Assembly (NCBI GenBank): GCA_902627055.1
Contig: CACOHS010000006.1
Coordinates: 1 to 57,127, forward strand
Source: an uncultured SAR86 cluster bacterium
Lineage (GTDB): Bacteria; Pseudomonadota; Gammaproteobacteria; Magnimaribacterales; D2472
Length of the DNA stretch: 57,127 bases
Reading direction: 5' to 3'
A model generated the notes under the pieces. The model did no database searches. It was not told the origin of the DNA and saw only the letters and a program-made list of their open reading frames with translations. Below, one piece after another: positions 28,088 through 35,652 of this stretch (within the stretch, counting starts at the first letter, position 1; every line of letters begins with the position of its first letter). Position numbers and translations under genes: made by a program.

Positions 28088-29481
28088 TTTAAATTGACCA
28101 GATATTTTAACGCTGTATTAATTCTATTATTTACCTCATCACGACTAAACAACGAAAGAGTTAATCCTAAAGAGGGAGATTGGGTTGAGCCAGTCATGGC
28201 AATTCTTATAGGTTGATTTAATTTAGGTGTAGCTAAACTGAGGGTTGTTTGAGCCTCCTTTAGAGCATTGTCTATCGAGCTTTCATTCCATTGCTCGATA
28301 CTGTTTAACTTTCTTTGCACAAATTCTAAAACTTTTTCTGACCCAATTAAAAATTTATTTGCTGCTTTTTCATCATATGAATTTAATTTAGAAAAATAAG
28401 GTATAAGATCTTGAGCTACTCCTAGAAGATTAGATTTTGAGCTTCTCATAGCTGCAATAATTTCATTAGTGTTTTTCTTTTGTGTGTAATCCAAGTTAAG
28501 AGCATCTAAAAATGGAATCAATCTTTTTTTGAAATCATCAAAAGATAAAGCTGCTAAATGATGATTGTTAATCCAGTCAAGCTTGGAGGGATCAAAAATT
28601 GCGCCTGCTTTTTGAACTTCTTGAATTCTGAAATCAGAAATCAAATCTTCTAAATAAAAAATTTCTTTATCGCCTTTTGACCAACCTAGCCGAGCAAGCA
28701 TATTAATCATAGATGACTCCAAGTAACCTTGGTCGAAGAAATCCTGTAAGCTTGTTACAGCATTCCTTTTTGATAATCTTTTTTTATCCTGCCCTAGAAC
28801 CATTGGTAAATGCGCATATTCAAGAGAATCATAGCCAAGGGCATTTTGAATATGGATTTGTCTTGGTGTATTGCTTAAATGATCCTCTCCTCGAACAACA
28901 GTCGTAACTCCTTGATCAAAATCATCAACAACATTACATAAATGATAAGTTGGAGAACCATCACTTCTTAAAAGAATTAAATCATCTAGTTCAGAGTTTT
29001 GAAAAATTACTTCTCCTCTAACTAAATCATGAAAAACTAATTCACCATCTTGAGGCGTTTTCAGTCTTAATACAGAGTTATTTGTTCTTTTAAGGCCAAG
29101 ATTTCTACTTCTTCCGTCATACATAGGTTTTTTGCCAGCTGCTTCCTGCTCTTTACGCATCTCATCAAGCGTTTCTTTTGTACAATCGCACCAATAGGCA
29201 TTACCCGAATCTAAGATTTTTTCTGCGGCCAGCATATATAACTCAGATCTTTCAGATTGACGAACGGGAGGCTCATCTGGGTTAATTCCTATATCGGACA
29301 AACCTTTTAATATGTTTTCTTCAAATTCTTCTTTTGATCTTTCAGAATCTGTATCCTCAACTCTAATTAAGAATTTACCTTTATTTTGTTTTGCATATAC
29401 ATAATTAAATAAAGCTGTTCTAACTCCTCCTATATGCAAAGGTCCAGTAGGGCTTGGTGCAAATCTTGTAACTTTTGTCAT
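28084..29481 (-). CDS. gltX: Glutamyl-tRNA synthetase
   Basis: Charges tRNA-Glu with glutamate. The 465-residue class I synthetase starts TRFAPSPTGPLHIGGVRTALFNYV with the HIGH-type motif at residues 17-20, has KMSKS-type KRLSKRN near residue 235 and the C-terminal helical anticodon-binding part. A CDC pair near residue 98 may be part of a zinc site as in E. coli GluRS. Its start overlaps the dnaQ stop by 1 nt, so the three genes rnhA-dnaQ-gltX form a tight operon on the - strand. Confidence 0.96.
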   Translation of the reverse strand: MTKVTRFAPSPTGPLHIGGVRTALFNYVYAKQNKGKFLIRVEDTDSERSKEEFEENILKGLSDIGINPDEPPVRQSERSELYMLAAEKILDSGNAYWCDCTKETLDEMRKEQEAAGKKPMYDGRSRNLGLKRTNNSVLRLKTPQDGELVFHDLVRGEVIFQNSELDDLILLRSDGSPTYHLCNVVDDFDQGVTTVVRGEDHLSNTPRQIHIQNALGYDSLEYAHLPMVLGQDKKRLSKRNAVTSLQDFFDQGYLESSMINMLARLGWSKGDKEIFYLEDLISDFRIQEVQKAGAIFDPSKLDWINNHHLAALSFDDFKKRLIPFLDALNLDYTQKKNTNEIIAAMRSSKSNLLGVAQDLIPYFSKLNSYDEKAANKFLIGSEKVLEFVQRKLNSIEQWNESSIDNALKEAQTTLSLATPKLNQPIRIAMTGSTQSPSLGLTLSLFSRDEVNNRINTALKYLVNLN

Positions 29482-30176
29482 TAAGAGTCTCTATTTAAAT
29501 TAATTTCTTGCATTCTTTGATCATTGGCAATCATATCTTCTTTTGAAATCTTTACTTTAGTGATCGGGAACTTTTTAAAATCAACGCTTAAATTACTTGT
29601 ATTTGTATCTATACTAGTAGTTGTATTAGATGACATAAATTCAAATTTGCTTTGACCGCCTGTCAGGTGAATGTAGACATCAGCAAGAATGTTTGCATCT
29701 AATAAAGCTCCATGAAAACTTCTATCGTAGCCACTTACTTCAAATCTAGATGCGAGGGCATCTAGCGAGTTTCGTTGACCTGGAAACTTGTTTCTTGCCA
29801 TCAACAAAGTATCTTCAACATCACATATTTCTTCAAGAAATGGATAATTTGAAGATGCTCTTTTTAACTCGGCATTAAGAAAACCTAAATCAAATGAAGC
29901 ATTATGAATAACCAATATACTACCTTCTATAAATTCTAAAAAACTTTCTGCTATTTCTGAAAATTCTGGCTCATTCGCAAGTCTTTCCATTGAAAGACCA
30001 TGAACTTTTTCTGCCTCCTCATCGATAGATCTTTGGGGATTAAGATATGAATGAAAATGCACGTCTGTTCTTCTTCTATCTTCCAGTGCGACCGCTCCTA
30101 CCTCAACGATTCTATGGCCTTGGTCAACCTCAAGTCCCGTTGTTTCAGTGTCAAGAACAATAAGTTTTTTTGTCAT
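29481..30176 (-). CDS. dnaQ: DNA polymerase III epsilon subunit (proofreading exonuclease)
   Basis: The 3'-5' exonuclease that proofreads replication. In 231 residues it has Exo I LDTETTG (D9, E11), Exo [13 protein letters not shown] near residue 90 and the Exo III-epsilon [14 protein letters not shown] near 150. The segment QSKFEF near residue 175 sits where E. coli epsilon has its beta-clamp-binding QTSMAF. The tail after it is short and Thr/Ser-rich. It overlaps rnhA by 4 nt and gltX by 1 nt. Confidence 0.94.
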   Translation of the reverse strand: MTKKLIVLDTETTGLEVDQGHRIVEVGAVALEDRRRTDVHFHSYLNPQRSIDEEAEKVHGLSMERLANEPEFSEIAESFLEFIEGSILVIHNASFDLGFLNAELKRASSNYPFLEEICDVEDTLLMARNKFPGQRNSLDALASRFEVSGYDRSFHGALLDANILADVYIHLTGGQSKFEFMSSNTTTSIDTNTSNLSVDFKKFPITKVKISKEDMIANDQRMQEINLNRDS

Positions 30177-30607
30177 AAGATAGAATCAATTCCTTTATTA
30201 GCTAATAGATCAGCCGTCTCATTACCAGGATCTCCAGAGTGGCCCTTTACCCAATGCCATTTAACTTGATGATAAGCCATTAACTGATCTAATTGTTGCC
30301 ATAGTTCTTTATTTTTAACCTCTTTTTTAGCAGAAGTTTTCCAATTATTTTTTTTCCAATTTTGTATCCATTGAGTTATTCCATCCATCACGTACTTTGA
30401 ATCTGTGAATAACTCAACATTACAAGGCTCTTTTAGATTTGAGAGCCCCTCAATCGCAGCAGAAAGTTCCATTTGATTATTTGTAGTATTATTTCGTCCG
30501 CCAAAAATTTCCTTCTCGGCAGTATCAAACTTAATTAGCGCTCCCCAACCTCCCGGACCAGGATTGCCTCTGCAAGCTCCGTCTGTATAAATAATTACCT
30601 CTTTCAT
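30173..30607 (-). CDS. rnhA: Ribonuclease HI
   Basis: Degrades RNA in RNA-DNA hybrids. With the ATG at 30607 the protein has 144 residues. A TTG at 30616 would add three residues and is less likely. The catalytic carboxylates are seen in [16 protein letters not shown] (D9), QMELSA, TDSKYV and ETADLLAN, with the basic [11 protein letters not shown] handle and the [14 protein letters not shown] loop containing the conserved His. The gene adjoins dnaQ with a 4-nt overlap, as in many Gammaproteobacteria. Confidence 0.96.
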   Translation of the reverse strand: MKEVIIYTDGACRGNPGPGGWGALIKFDTAEKEIFGGRNNTTNNQMELSAAIEGLSNLKEPCNVELFTDSKYVMDGITQWIQNWKKNNWKTSAKKEVKNKELWQQLDQLMAYHQVKWHWVKGHSGDPGNETADLLANKGIDSIL

Positions 30608-30757
30608 GGATAACAATGTGACATCAATACCTATGACTATTTTATCTTTAAACGCTTATAATAATTATTATATTTGGTTAATAGTAACTAATGAAGATAA
30701 TCTTTCTTTCTACTCAAGAAATTCATTCTCTACTTAATATTTATATTATTTAAAACT

Positions 30758-32209
30758 ATGAAAGTTTTTTTAATTGCTTTAGCAATACTTTTGATAACGA
30801 GTTGTGAATTACCTTCAATCATCGAAGCAGATCAATACATTGAGCCTATTCCTGTAAATGTTTCAAATAAAATTCTGGTAAGTGATAATGTTTGGGATCG
30901 CATAAGAATAACGAGTGAAAATAGGCAAAAATACTTAGATAAAAAAACTATTGCATATATAAATGCATATCTAAAAAATCCGAGCCAACTGGATATGCTT
31001 TTTGAAAAAGGTAGGTATTTTATATACTTTGTTCTAGATGAATTAGAAAGATATGGTTTACCGCCAGAATTGGCACTTCTTCCATACATCGAAAGCAGCT
31101 ACGATCCATTTTCTATTTCTTCATCAGGAGCAATGGGGATTTGGCAATTTATGCCTGCAACAGCAAGAATTTATGGTTTAAAAGATAACTGGTGGTATGA
31201 GCAAAGACATGATCCCCTGATATCATCGAGAGCAGCAGTAAGATATTTAGCTTATTTACATAATAGGTTTAATAAAGACATTACATATACTCTTGCTGCT
31301 TATAATGGTGGGCCAACCCTTCTTGAAAAGAGAATTAAGCAAAACATACAATCAGGCAAACCGACCGATTATAAAAATCTTAAATTGCCTAAACAAACAT
31401 TAGAATATGTTCCAAAATTTATGGCTATAAGAGAAATAATCATTAATGCAAAAAAATATGGAATTACTCTACCAAATTTCCCAAATAAACCTGTTCTTGG
31501 TTCCATAGAGCTTGACGGCCAGGTTGAAATATTGGCTTTTAGCGAGTTCGCAAATTTAAAACCTGAATTCGTTTATAAATTAAATGCGGGCTACACAAAA
31601 TGGGCATCTCCTCCCGGAAAAAAAACTACTTTTAATATTCCTATTGAGTTAGTGAGAGAACTAAACCTTAAAAAGGATAAATTTATTCAAGATAATCAGA
31701 TTAATTGGGTAACACATAAAGTTTCATCCGGAGATAGTCTTTGGAAAATAGCTAGACAGTACGATACTGAAGTAAATATTTTAAAGAAAGTTAATTATTT
31801 GAAATCCAATGTTTTAAGTCTTAATCAAGAGCTGCTTATTCCTTTGAGTAATGAAGAAAATCTAGCATTTATTCCCTATCAAGCTCACATAATTAGTGAA
31901 GGTGATACATTATGGAAACTTGGCAAAAAGTATAAAATTTCGCCTGCTGAAATAGCAAAAAATAATGGACTTAAATTAAATGCTCCTTTAACAATTGGAA
32001 AAGAATTAAATATTGGAAACAAAAATATTTATCGCACAATTAATTCAAAAAAAAGAACCATTCTTTATAGCGTAAAACAAGGAGATAGTCTTTACCGAAT
32101 AGCAGATATTTTTAATATTGAAATTTCAGATATAAAGAAGATAAATGGGTTAGAAAAAAATGAGATTTCTCCTGGGCAAGTATTGAAAATTATAATAAAA
32201 GCTTTTTAA
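30758..32209 (+). CDS. mltD: Membrane-bound lytic murein transglycosylase D
   Basis: A 483-residue outer membrane lipoprotein that cleaves peptidoglycan glycan strands. The lipobox is LITSC at residues 12-16. The SLT domain shows ALLPYIESSYDPFSIS with catalytic Glu near residue 112, SGAMGIWQFMPATARIYGL, and the AAYNGGP block near 189. Three LysM-type repeats begin VSSGDSLWKIA (near 330), ISEGDTLWKLG (near 385) and VKQGDSLYRIA (near 445), each binding glycan. It is divergent from rnhA across a 150-nt region without a gene, where both promoters must lie. Its last bases overlap oppC convergently by 4 nt. Confidence 0.94.
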   Translation: MKVFLIALAILLITSCELPSIIEADQYIEPIPVNVSNKILVSDNVWDRIRITSENRQKYLDKKTIAYINAYLKNPSQLDMLFEKGRYFIYFVLDELERYGLPPELALLPYIESSYDPFSISSSGAMGIWQFMPATARIYGLKDNWWYEQRHDPLISSRAAVRYLAYLHNRFNKDITYTLAAYNGGPTLLEKRIKQNIQSGKPTDYKNLKLPKQTLEYVPKFMAIREIIINAKKYGITLPNFPNKPVLGSIELDGQVEILAFSEFANLKPEFVYKLNAGYTKWASPPGKKTTFNIPIELVRELNLKKDKFIQDNQINWVTHKVSSGDSLWKIARQYDTEVNILKKVNYLKSNVLSLNQELLIPLSNEENLAFIPYQAHIISEGDTLWKLGKKYKISPAEIAKNNGLKLNAPLTIGKELNIGNKNIYRTINSKKRTILYSVKQGDSLYRIADIFNIEISDIKKINGLEKNEISPGQVLKIIIKAF

Positions 32210-33060
32210 TCAGAAGAAATTTTTGGATCTAACGCATCTCTGAGACCATCACCAAAAAAGTTAAGGGCAAATAATGTAATAGTGAAAGTTAATCCTGGAT
32301 AAATTAATAGCCAAGAATATTCTTCCATTGATTCGACTCCGTATCTTATCAAAGTACCCCAACTGCTCATTGGCGGCTGAATGCCTAGCCCCAGAAAGCT
32401 TAAAAATGCTTCTAATAACATTACTTGAGGAATTGTTAATGTTGCATAAACTGCAATGGGCCCAAGAATATTTGGATATATGTGCTTTCTAAACATTTGA
32501 ATGTTTGATACTCCCATTGCCTGAGCAGCTAGGACATATTCTTGAGTTTTAACTGTTAGAACTTGTCCTCGAACAATTCTTGCCATTGTAAGCCACTCCA
32601 CGGCTCCTATAGCACCAAACAACAACCATATGTTTCTTCCAAAAATTACCATGAGCAAGATTATAAAAATAATAAATGGAAGGCCATAAAGAACATCAAC
32701 AATCCTCATCATCACAGAATCAATTCTACCGCCAAAATATCCCGCAACTATGCCCCAGCTCACGCCTATAACTAGTGCAACACTTGTAGCCACAAAACCT
32801 ACCAGCAAAGAAACTCTCGCACCATATAAGATCCTGCTAAAAAGATCCCTGCCAAGGGTGTCAGTACCAAGTAAAAATTCAGATGAGGGAGGTTGAGCGC
32901 CCAACTCAAGGTTTTGATATGAATAAGAATGTGGCGCTATCCATGGTGCAAATATTGCAAGGAAGACTAAAATTAATAAAATCACGCCACCTGCCAAAGC
33001 AGCTCTATTTGCAAGCAATCTTCTCCAAGCATCTGACCACAATGAGCTTTCTTGATTCAA
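32206..33060 (-). CDS. oppC: Oligopeptide ABC transporter permease C
   Basis: An inner membrane permease of 284 residues with an N-terminal LWSDAWRRLLANRAALAGGVILL region and GTDTLGRDLFSRILYGARVSL near residue 70, the usual OppC N-terminal fold. The EAA loop EYVLAAQAMGVSNIQMFRKHIYPN near residue 175 contacts the ATPases. About six membrane spans are seen. It overlaps oppB by 4 nt and is last in oppA-oppB-oppC. No ATP-binding subunit gene is present next to it, so OppD/OppF partners must be encoded elsewhere or shared. Confidence 0.93.
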   Translation of the reverse strand: MNQESSLWSDAWRRLLANRAALAGGVILLILVFLAIFAPWIAPHSYSYQNLELGAQPPSSEFLLGTDTLGRDLFSRILYGARVSLLVGFVATSVALVIGVSWGIVAGYFGGRIDSVMMRIVDVLYGLPFIIFIILLMVIFGRNIWLLFGAIGAVEWLTMARIVRGQVLTVKTQEYVLAAQAMGVSNIQMFRKHIYPNILGPIAVYATLTIPQVMLLEAFLSFLGLGIQPPMSSWGTLIRYGVESMEEYSWLLIYPGLTFTITLFALNFFGDGLRDALDPKISSD

Positions 33061-33980
33061 GTTTGACTCCTTGCACGAGGATTCATTAATAGAACAGCGA
33101 TATCAGATAATAAATTAAAAAATATAATCAAAGTTGAAAAGAAAATAGTGGTGCCTAGAATCATCGTATAATCCCTATTAAAGGCTGCTTCAACATAAAA
33201 ACGTCCGAGTCCTGGAATTTGAAAAATAGTTTCAACAACAAAAGATCCGCCAATTAAACCTGCAACTGCTGGACCTAAAAAAGATACCACTGGGACTAGA
33301 CCACCTTGCAATGCATGCTTAATGATAACTTGATATTCTGGTAACCCCTTTGCTCTTGCAGTTCGAATATAATCTTGACTAAGAGTTTCAAGCATGCCGC
33401 CTCTACTTAGCCTAGCTATATAAGCAGCATATGCAGCACCAAGAGTAATTGAAGGTAAAATCTTATCTCCAGGTAAGGAATCCCAACCAGAAACTGGTAA
33501 AGCCTCAAGATAGATACCAAAATATAATACTAATAAGGGTCCCAACAAAAAAGTTGGCATGCAAATTCCAATCATAGCTATTGTCATAGGAACGTAATCT
33601 AACAACGTATTCCTTCTTACAGCTGCAATAACACCCGCAAGACTACCAATAATCATAGCAACTATAATTGCATAGAAAGCTAACTCAAAAGTTACTGGCA
33701 AGCCAGTAAAAATCATCTCAGTTACTGAGCGCCCTGGATATCTAAATGATGGTCCAAAATCTCCCTGAATAAGGTTCAACATATAATCCCTATACTGAAT
33801 TATTAAGGGAGCATCTAAATTATAAACAGCGTTGAGATTTTTCATAACCTGAGGCGGCACAACCTTTTCAGCATCAAAAGGTCCACCAGGAGCCATACGA
33901 ACCAAAAAAAATGTTAATGAAGCTACAATCAAAATCACAGGTATTGCGATTGCAATTCTTTTCAAAATAACTTTCAGCAT
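33057..33980 (-). CDS. oppB: Oligopeptide ABC transporter permease B
   Basis: A 307-residue inner membrane permease that resembles E. coli OppB closely at its N-terminus (ML..ILKRI, FFLVRMAPGGPFDAEK, GDFGPSFRYPGRSV). The EAA loop DYIRTARAKGLPEYQVIIKHAL is near residue 205. Six membrane spans are evident. It forms the channel with OppC for periplasmic peptides bound by OppA. The stop overlaps oppC by 4 nt, and oppA ends 9 nt upstream, so this is one operon. Confidence 0.94.
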   Translation of the reverse strand: MLKVILKRIAIAIPVILIVASLTFFLVRMAPGGPFDAEKVVPPQVMKNLNAVYNLDAPLIIQYRDYMLNLIQGDFGPSFRYPGRSVTEMIFTGLPVTFELAFYAIIVAMIIGSLAGVIAAVRRNTLLDYVPMTIAMIGICMPTFLLGPLLVLYFGIYLEALPVSGWDSLPGDKILPSITLGAAYAAYIARLSRGGMLETLSQDYIRTARAKGLPEYQVIIKHALQGGLVPVVSFLGPAVAGLIGGSFVVETIFQIPGLGRFYVEAAFNRDYTMILGTTIFFSTLIIFFNLLSDIAVLLMNPRARSQT

Positions 33981-33988
33981 TTATTAAG

Positions 33989-35593
33989 CTATCTTTCTAG
34001 ATAAATAAATTTAGGATGATGCGTATCTAACAAATTTGGATACCAACCTTTAACATCGCTTGATAATTGGTACTGACGGACATAGGTATAAATTGGAATA
34101 ATAGGCATCTCTCTTATCAATAATCTTTCAGCTTCCATAAGATATTTGTATCGTAATGACTGCTCATTAGTAGAGTTTGCTATTTCTAATAATCGATCAT
34201 ATTCCTCATTCTCCCAGCCAGTCTTATTATTGCCTCTATTAGGTCTCAAAGTATCAAGGAATGTGTTAGGATCCTCATAATCACCAATCCAACCTGCCCT
34301 TGAGATTTGAAAATCACCAGTCATCTCCCTTGCCAAGTATACTTTCCAGTCTTGATTAACTAGCTCAACTGAGATCCCTAAATTTTCTTGCCACATTTGC
34401 TGAATAGCTAAAGCTATCTTCCTGTGACCTTCTTGCGTATTAAAAAGTATTTCTAGTACTGGAAATCCTTCACCATTTTCATAACCAGAATCTGCAAGTA
34501 ATGATCTTGCAAGCTCAGGATTAAATGGAACTTCAGTATCTGGCTCATACCCAGCTGATCCCGGTGGAGTAAATGAGTAAGCTGCTGCTTGTCCACATTT
34601 TGAAACTTTCTCAACAATCTGTTTTCTATTAATTGCGTAAGCTAATGCTAATCTAACGTCTTTATCTTTTAAAACAGGATGAAGGGTATTTACCCTATAA
34701 AAATAAGTTCCCATATATGGCTCAATTCTTAGATTGGGATTTTCATTTTCAATGTATATAGGACATTTTTCTAACGGCACTACATTTGTGACATGTAATT
34801 GACCTGCTCGAAACATTCTGTCTTCAGTTGATTCATTAGAAACGGGATAGTATCTTATTTCATTCAACCTTACTCTATCAGCGTCCCAATACAACGGGTT
34901 CTTTTCTACAATAATTTGCTTATTTAACTCCCAGGTTTTTAAATTCATTGGACCATTACATACAAAGTTTCCTGGCCTAGTCCACTGACCATTTCTGTCA
35001 TCAATGGTCCCATGTTTTAGAACGGTTTCCTTGTGGACTGGATATGTGCTGTAGTGGCTCAGAAGTCTAATAAAAAAAGGTGTGGGGTTTTTTAACTCAA
35101 CTCTTAGCTCATGATCGTTAATTGCGCTTACTCCCACATTAGAAAAATCTTTTATTTTGCCTTGATGAAAATCCTCTGCGCCTTTCAAATAATAAAGCAT
35201 GTCGGGATACTGCGATCCAAGTGATGGAGTCAAGATTCTCATCCATGACCAAACAAAGTCTTGAGCTGTAACTTGATCTCCATTCGACCATCTAGCATTT
35301 TGATTAAGAAAAAATGTATATGTTTTACCATCTTCACTTATATCCCATGACTCAGCAACGCCAGGGAGATTCTCTCCACCTTTAGGGTTTGCAATTGTAA
35401 GTCCCTCACACATTGAAATAAGTAAATGGTGTTCTGGTACACCAGTGACAATGTGAGGATCTAGTCCCTGTGGCTCACTGCCATTACCAAAATGTAAAAT
35501 TTGATTTTCTATTGCTGCATCAACTGGAGAAACTGCATCGCTACAGCTAGAAACTATTATTAACAAAAGGGATAAATAAACTGCATTTTTCAT
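33989..35593 (-). CDS. oppA: Oligopeptide-binding lipoprotein
   Basis: A 534-residue family 5 solute-binding protein. The signal peptide ends in a lipobox-like IVSSC near residue 17, so it is probably lipid-anchored on the periplasmic side, unlike E. coli's soluble OppA. Family features include EPQGLDPHIVTG, FLNQNARWSNGDQVTAQDFVWSWMRILTP, the LYYLKGAEDFHQGK segment typical of OppA rather than DppA, and a late WIGDYEDPNTFLD block. It binds and delivers short peptides to OppBC. TonB receptor 3 lies directly upstream with a terminator between them. Confidence 0.93.
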   Translation of the reverse strand: MKNAVYLSLLLIIVSSCSDAVSPVDAAIENQILHFGNGSEPQGLDPHIVTGVPEHHLLISMCEGLTIANPKGGENLPGVAESWDISEDGKTYTFFLNQNARWSNGDQVTAQDFVWSWMRILTPSLGSQYPDMLYYLKGAEDFHQGKIKDFSNVGVSAINDHELRVELKNPTPFFIRLLSHYSTYPVHKETVLKHGTIDDRNGQWTRPGNFVCNGPMNLKTWELNKQIIVEKNPLYWDADRVRLNEIRYYPVSNESTEDRMFRAGQLHVTNVVPLEKCPIYIENENPNLRIEPYMGTYFYRVNTLHPVLKDKDVRLALAYAINRKQIVEKVSKCGQAAAYSFTPPGSAGYEPDTEVPFNPELARSLLADSGYENGEGFPVLEILFNTQEGHRKIALAIQQMWQENLGISVELVNQDWKVYLAREMTGDFQISRAGWIGDYEDPNTFLDTLRPNRGNNKTGWENEEYDRLLEIANSTNEQSLRYKYLMEAERLLIREMPIIPIYTYVRQYQLSSDVKGWYPNLLDTHHPKFIYLER

Positions 35594-35612
35594 GGGGATA
35601 TTATATATAAAA

Positions 35613-35637
35613 AAAAGAGCGCCATTGGCGCTCTTTT
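35613..35637 (-). terminator. Rho-independent terminator of TonB receptor 3
   Basis: A perfect GAGCGCC / GGCGCTC stem with a 3-nt loop and flanking A and T tracts (AAAA then T8 on the - strand). It lies 16 nt beyond the receptor stop and before oppA, separating receptor and transporter transcripts. Confidence 0.9.
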
Positions 35638-35652
35638 CAGAAAATATTTTTC

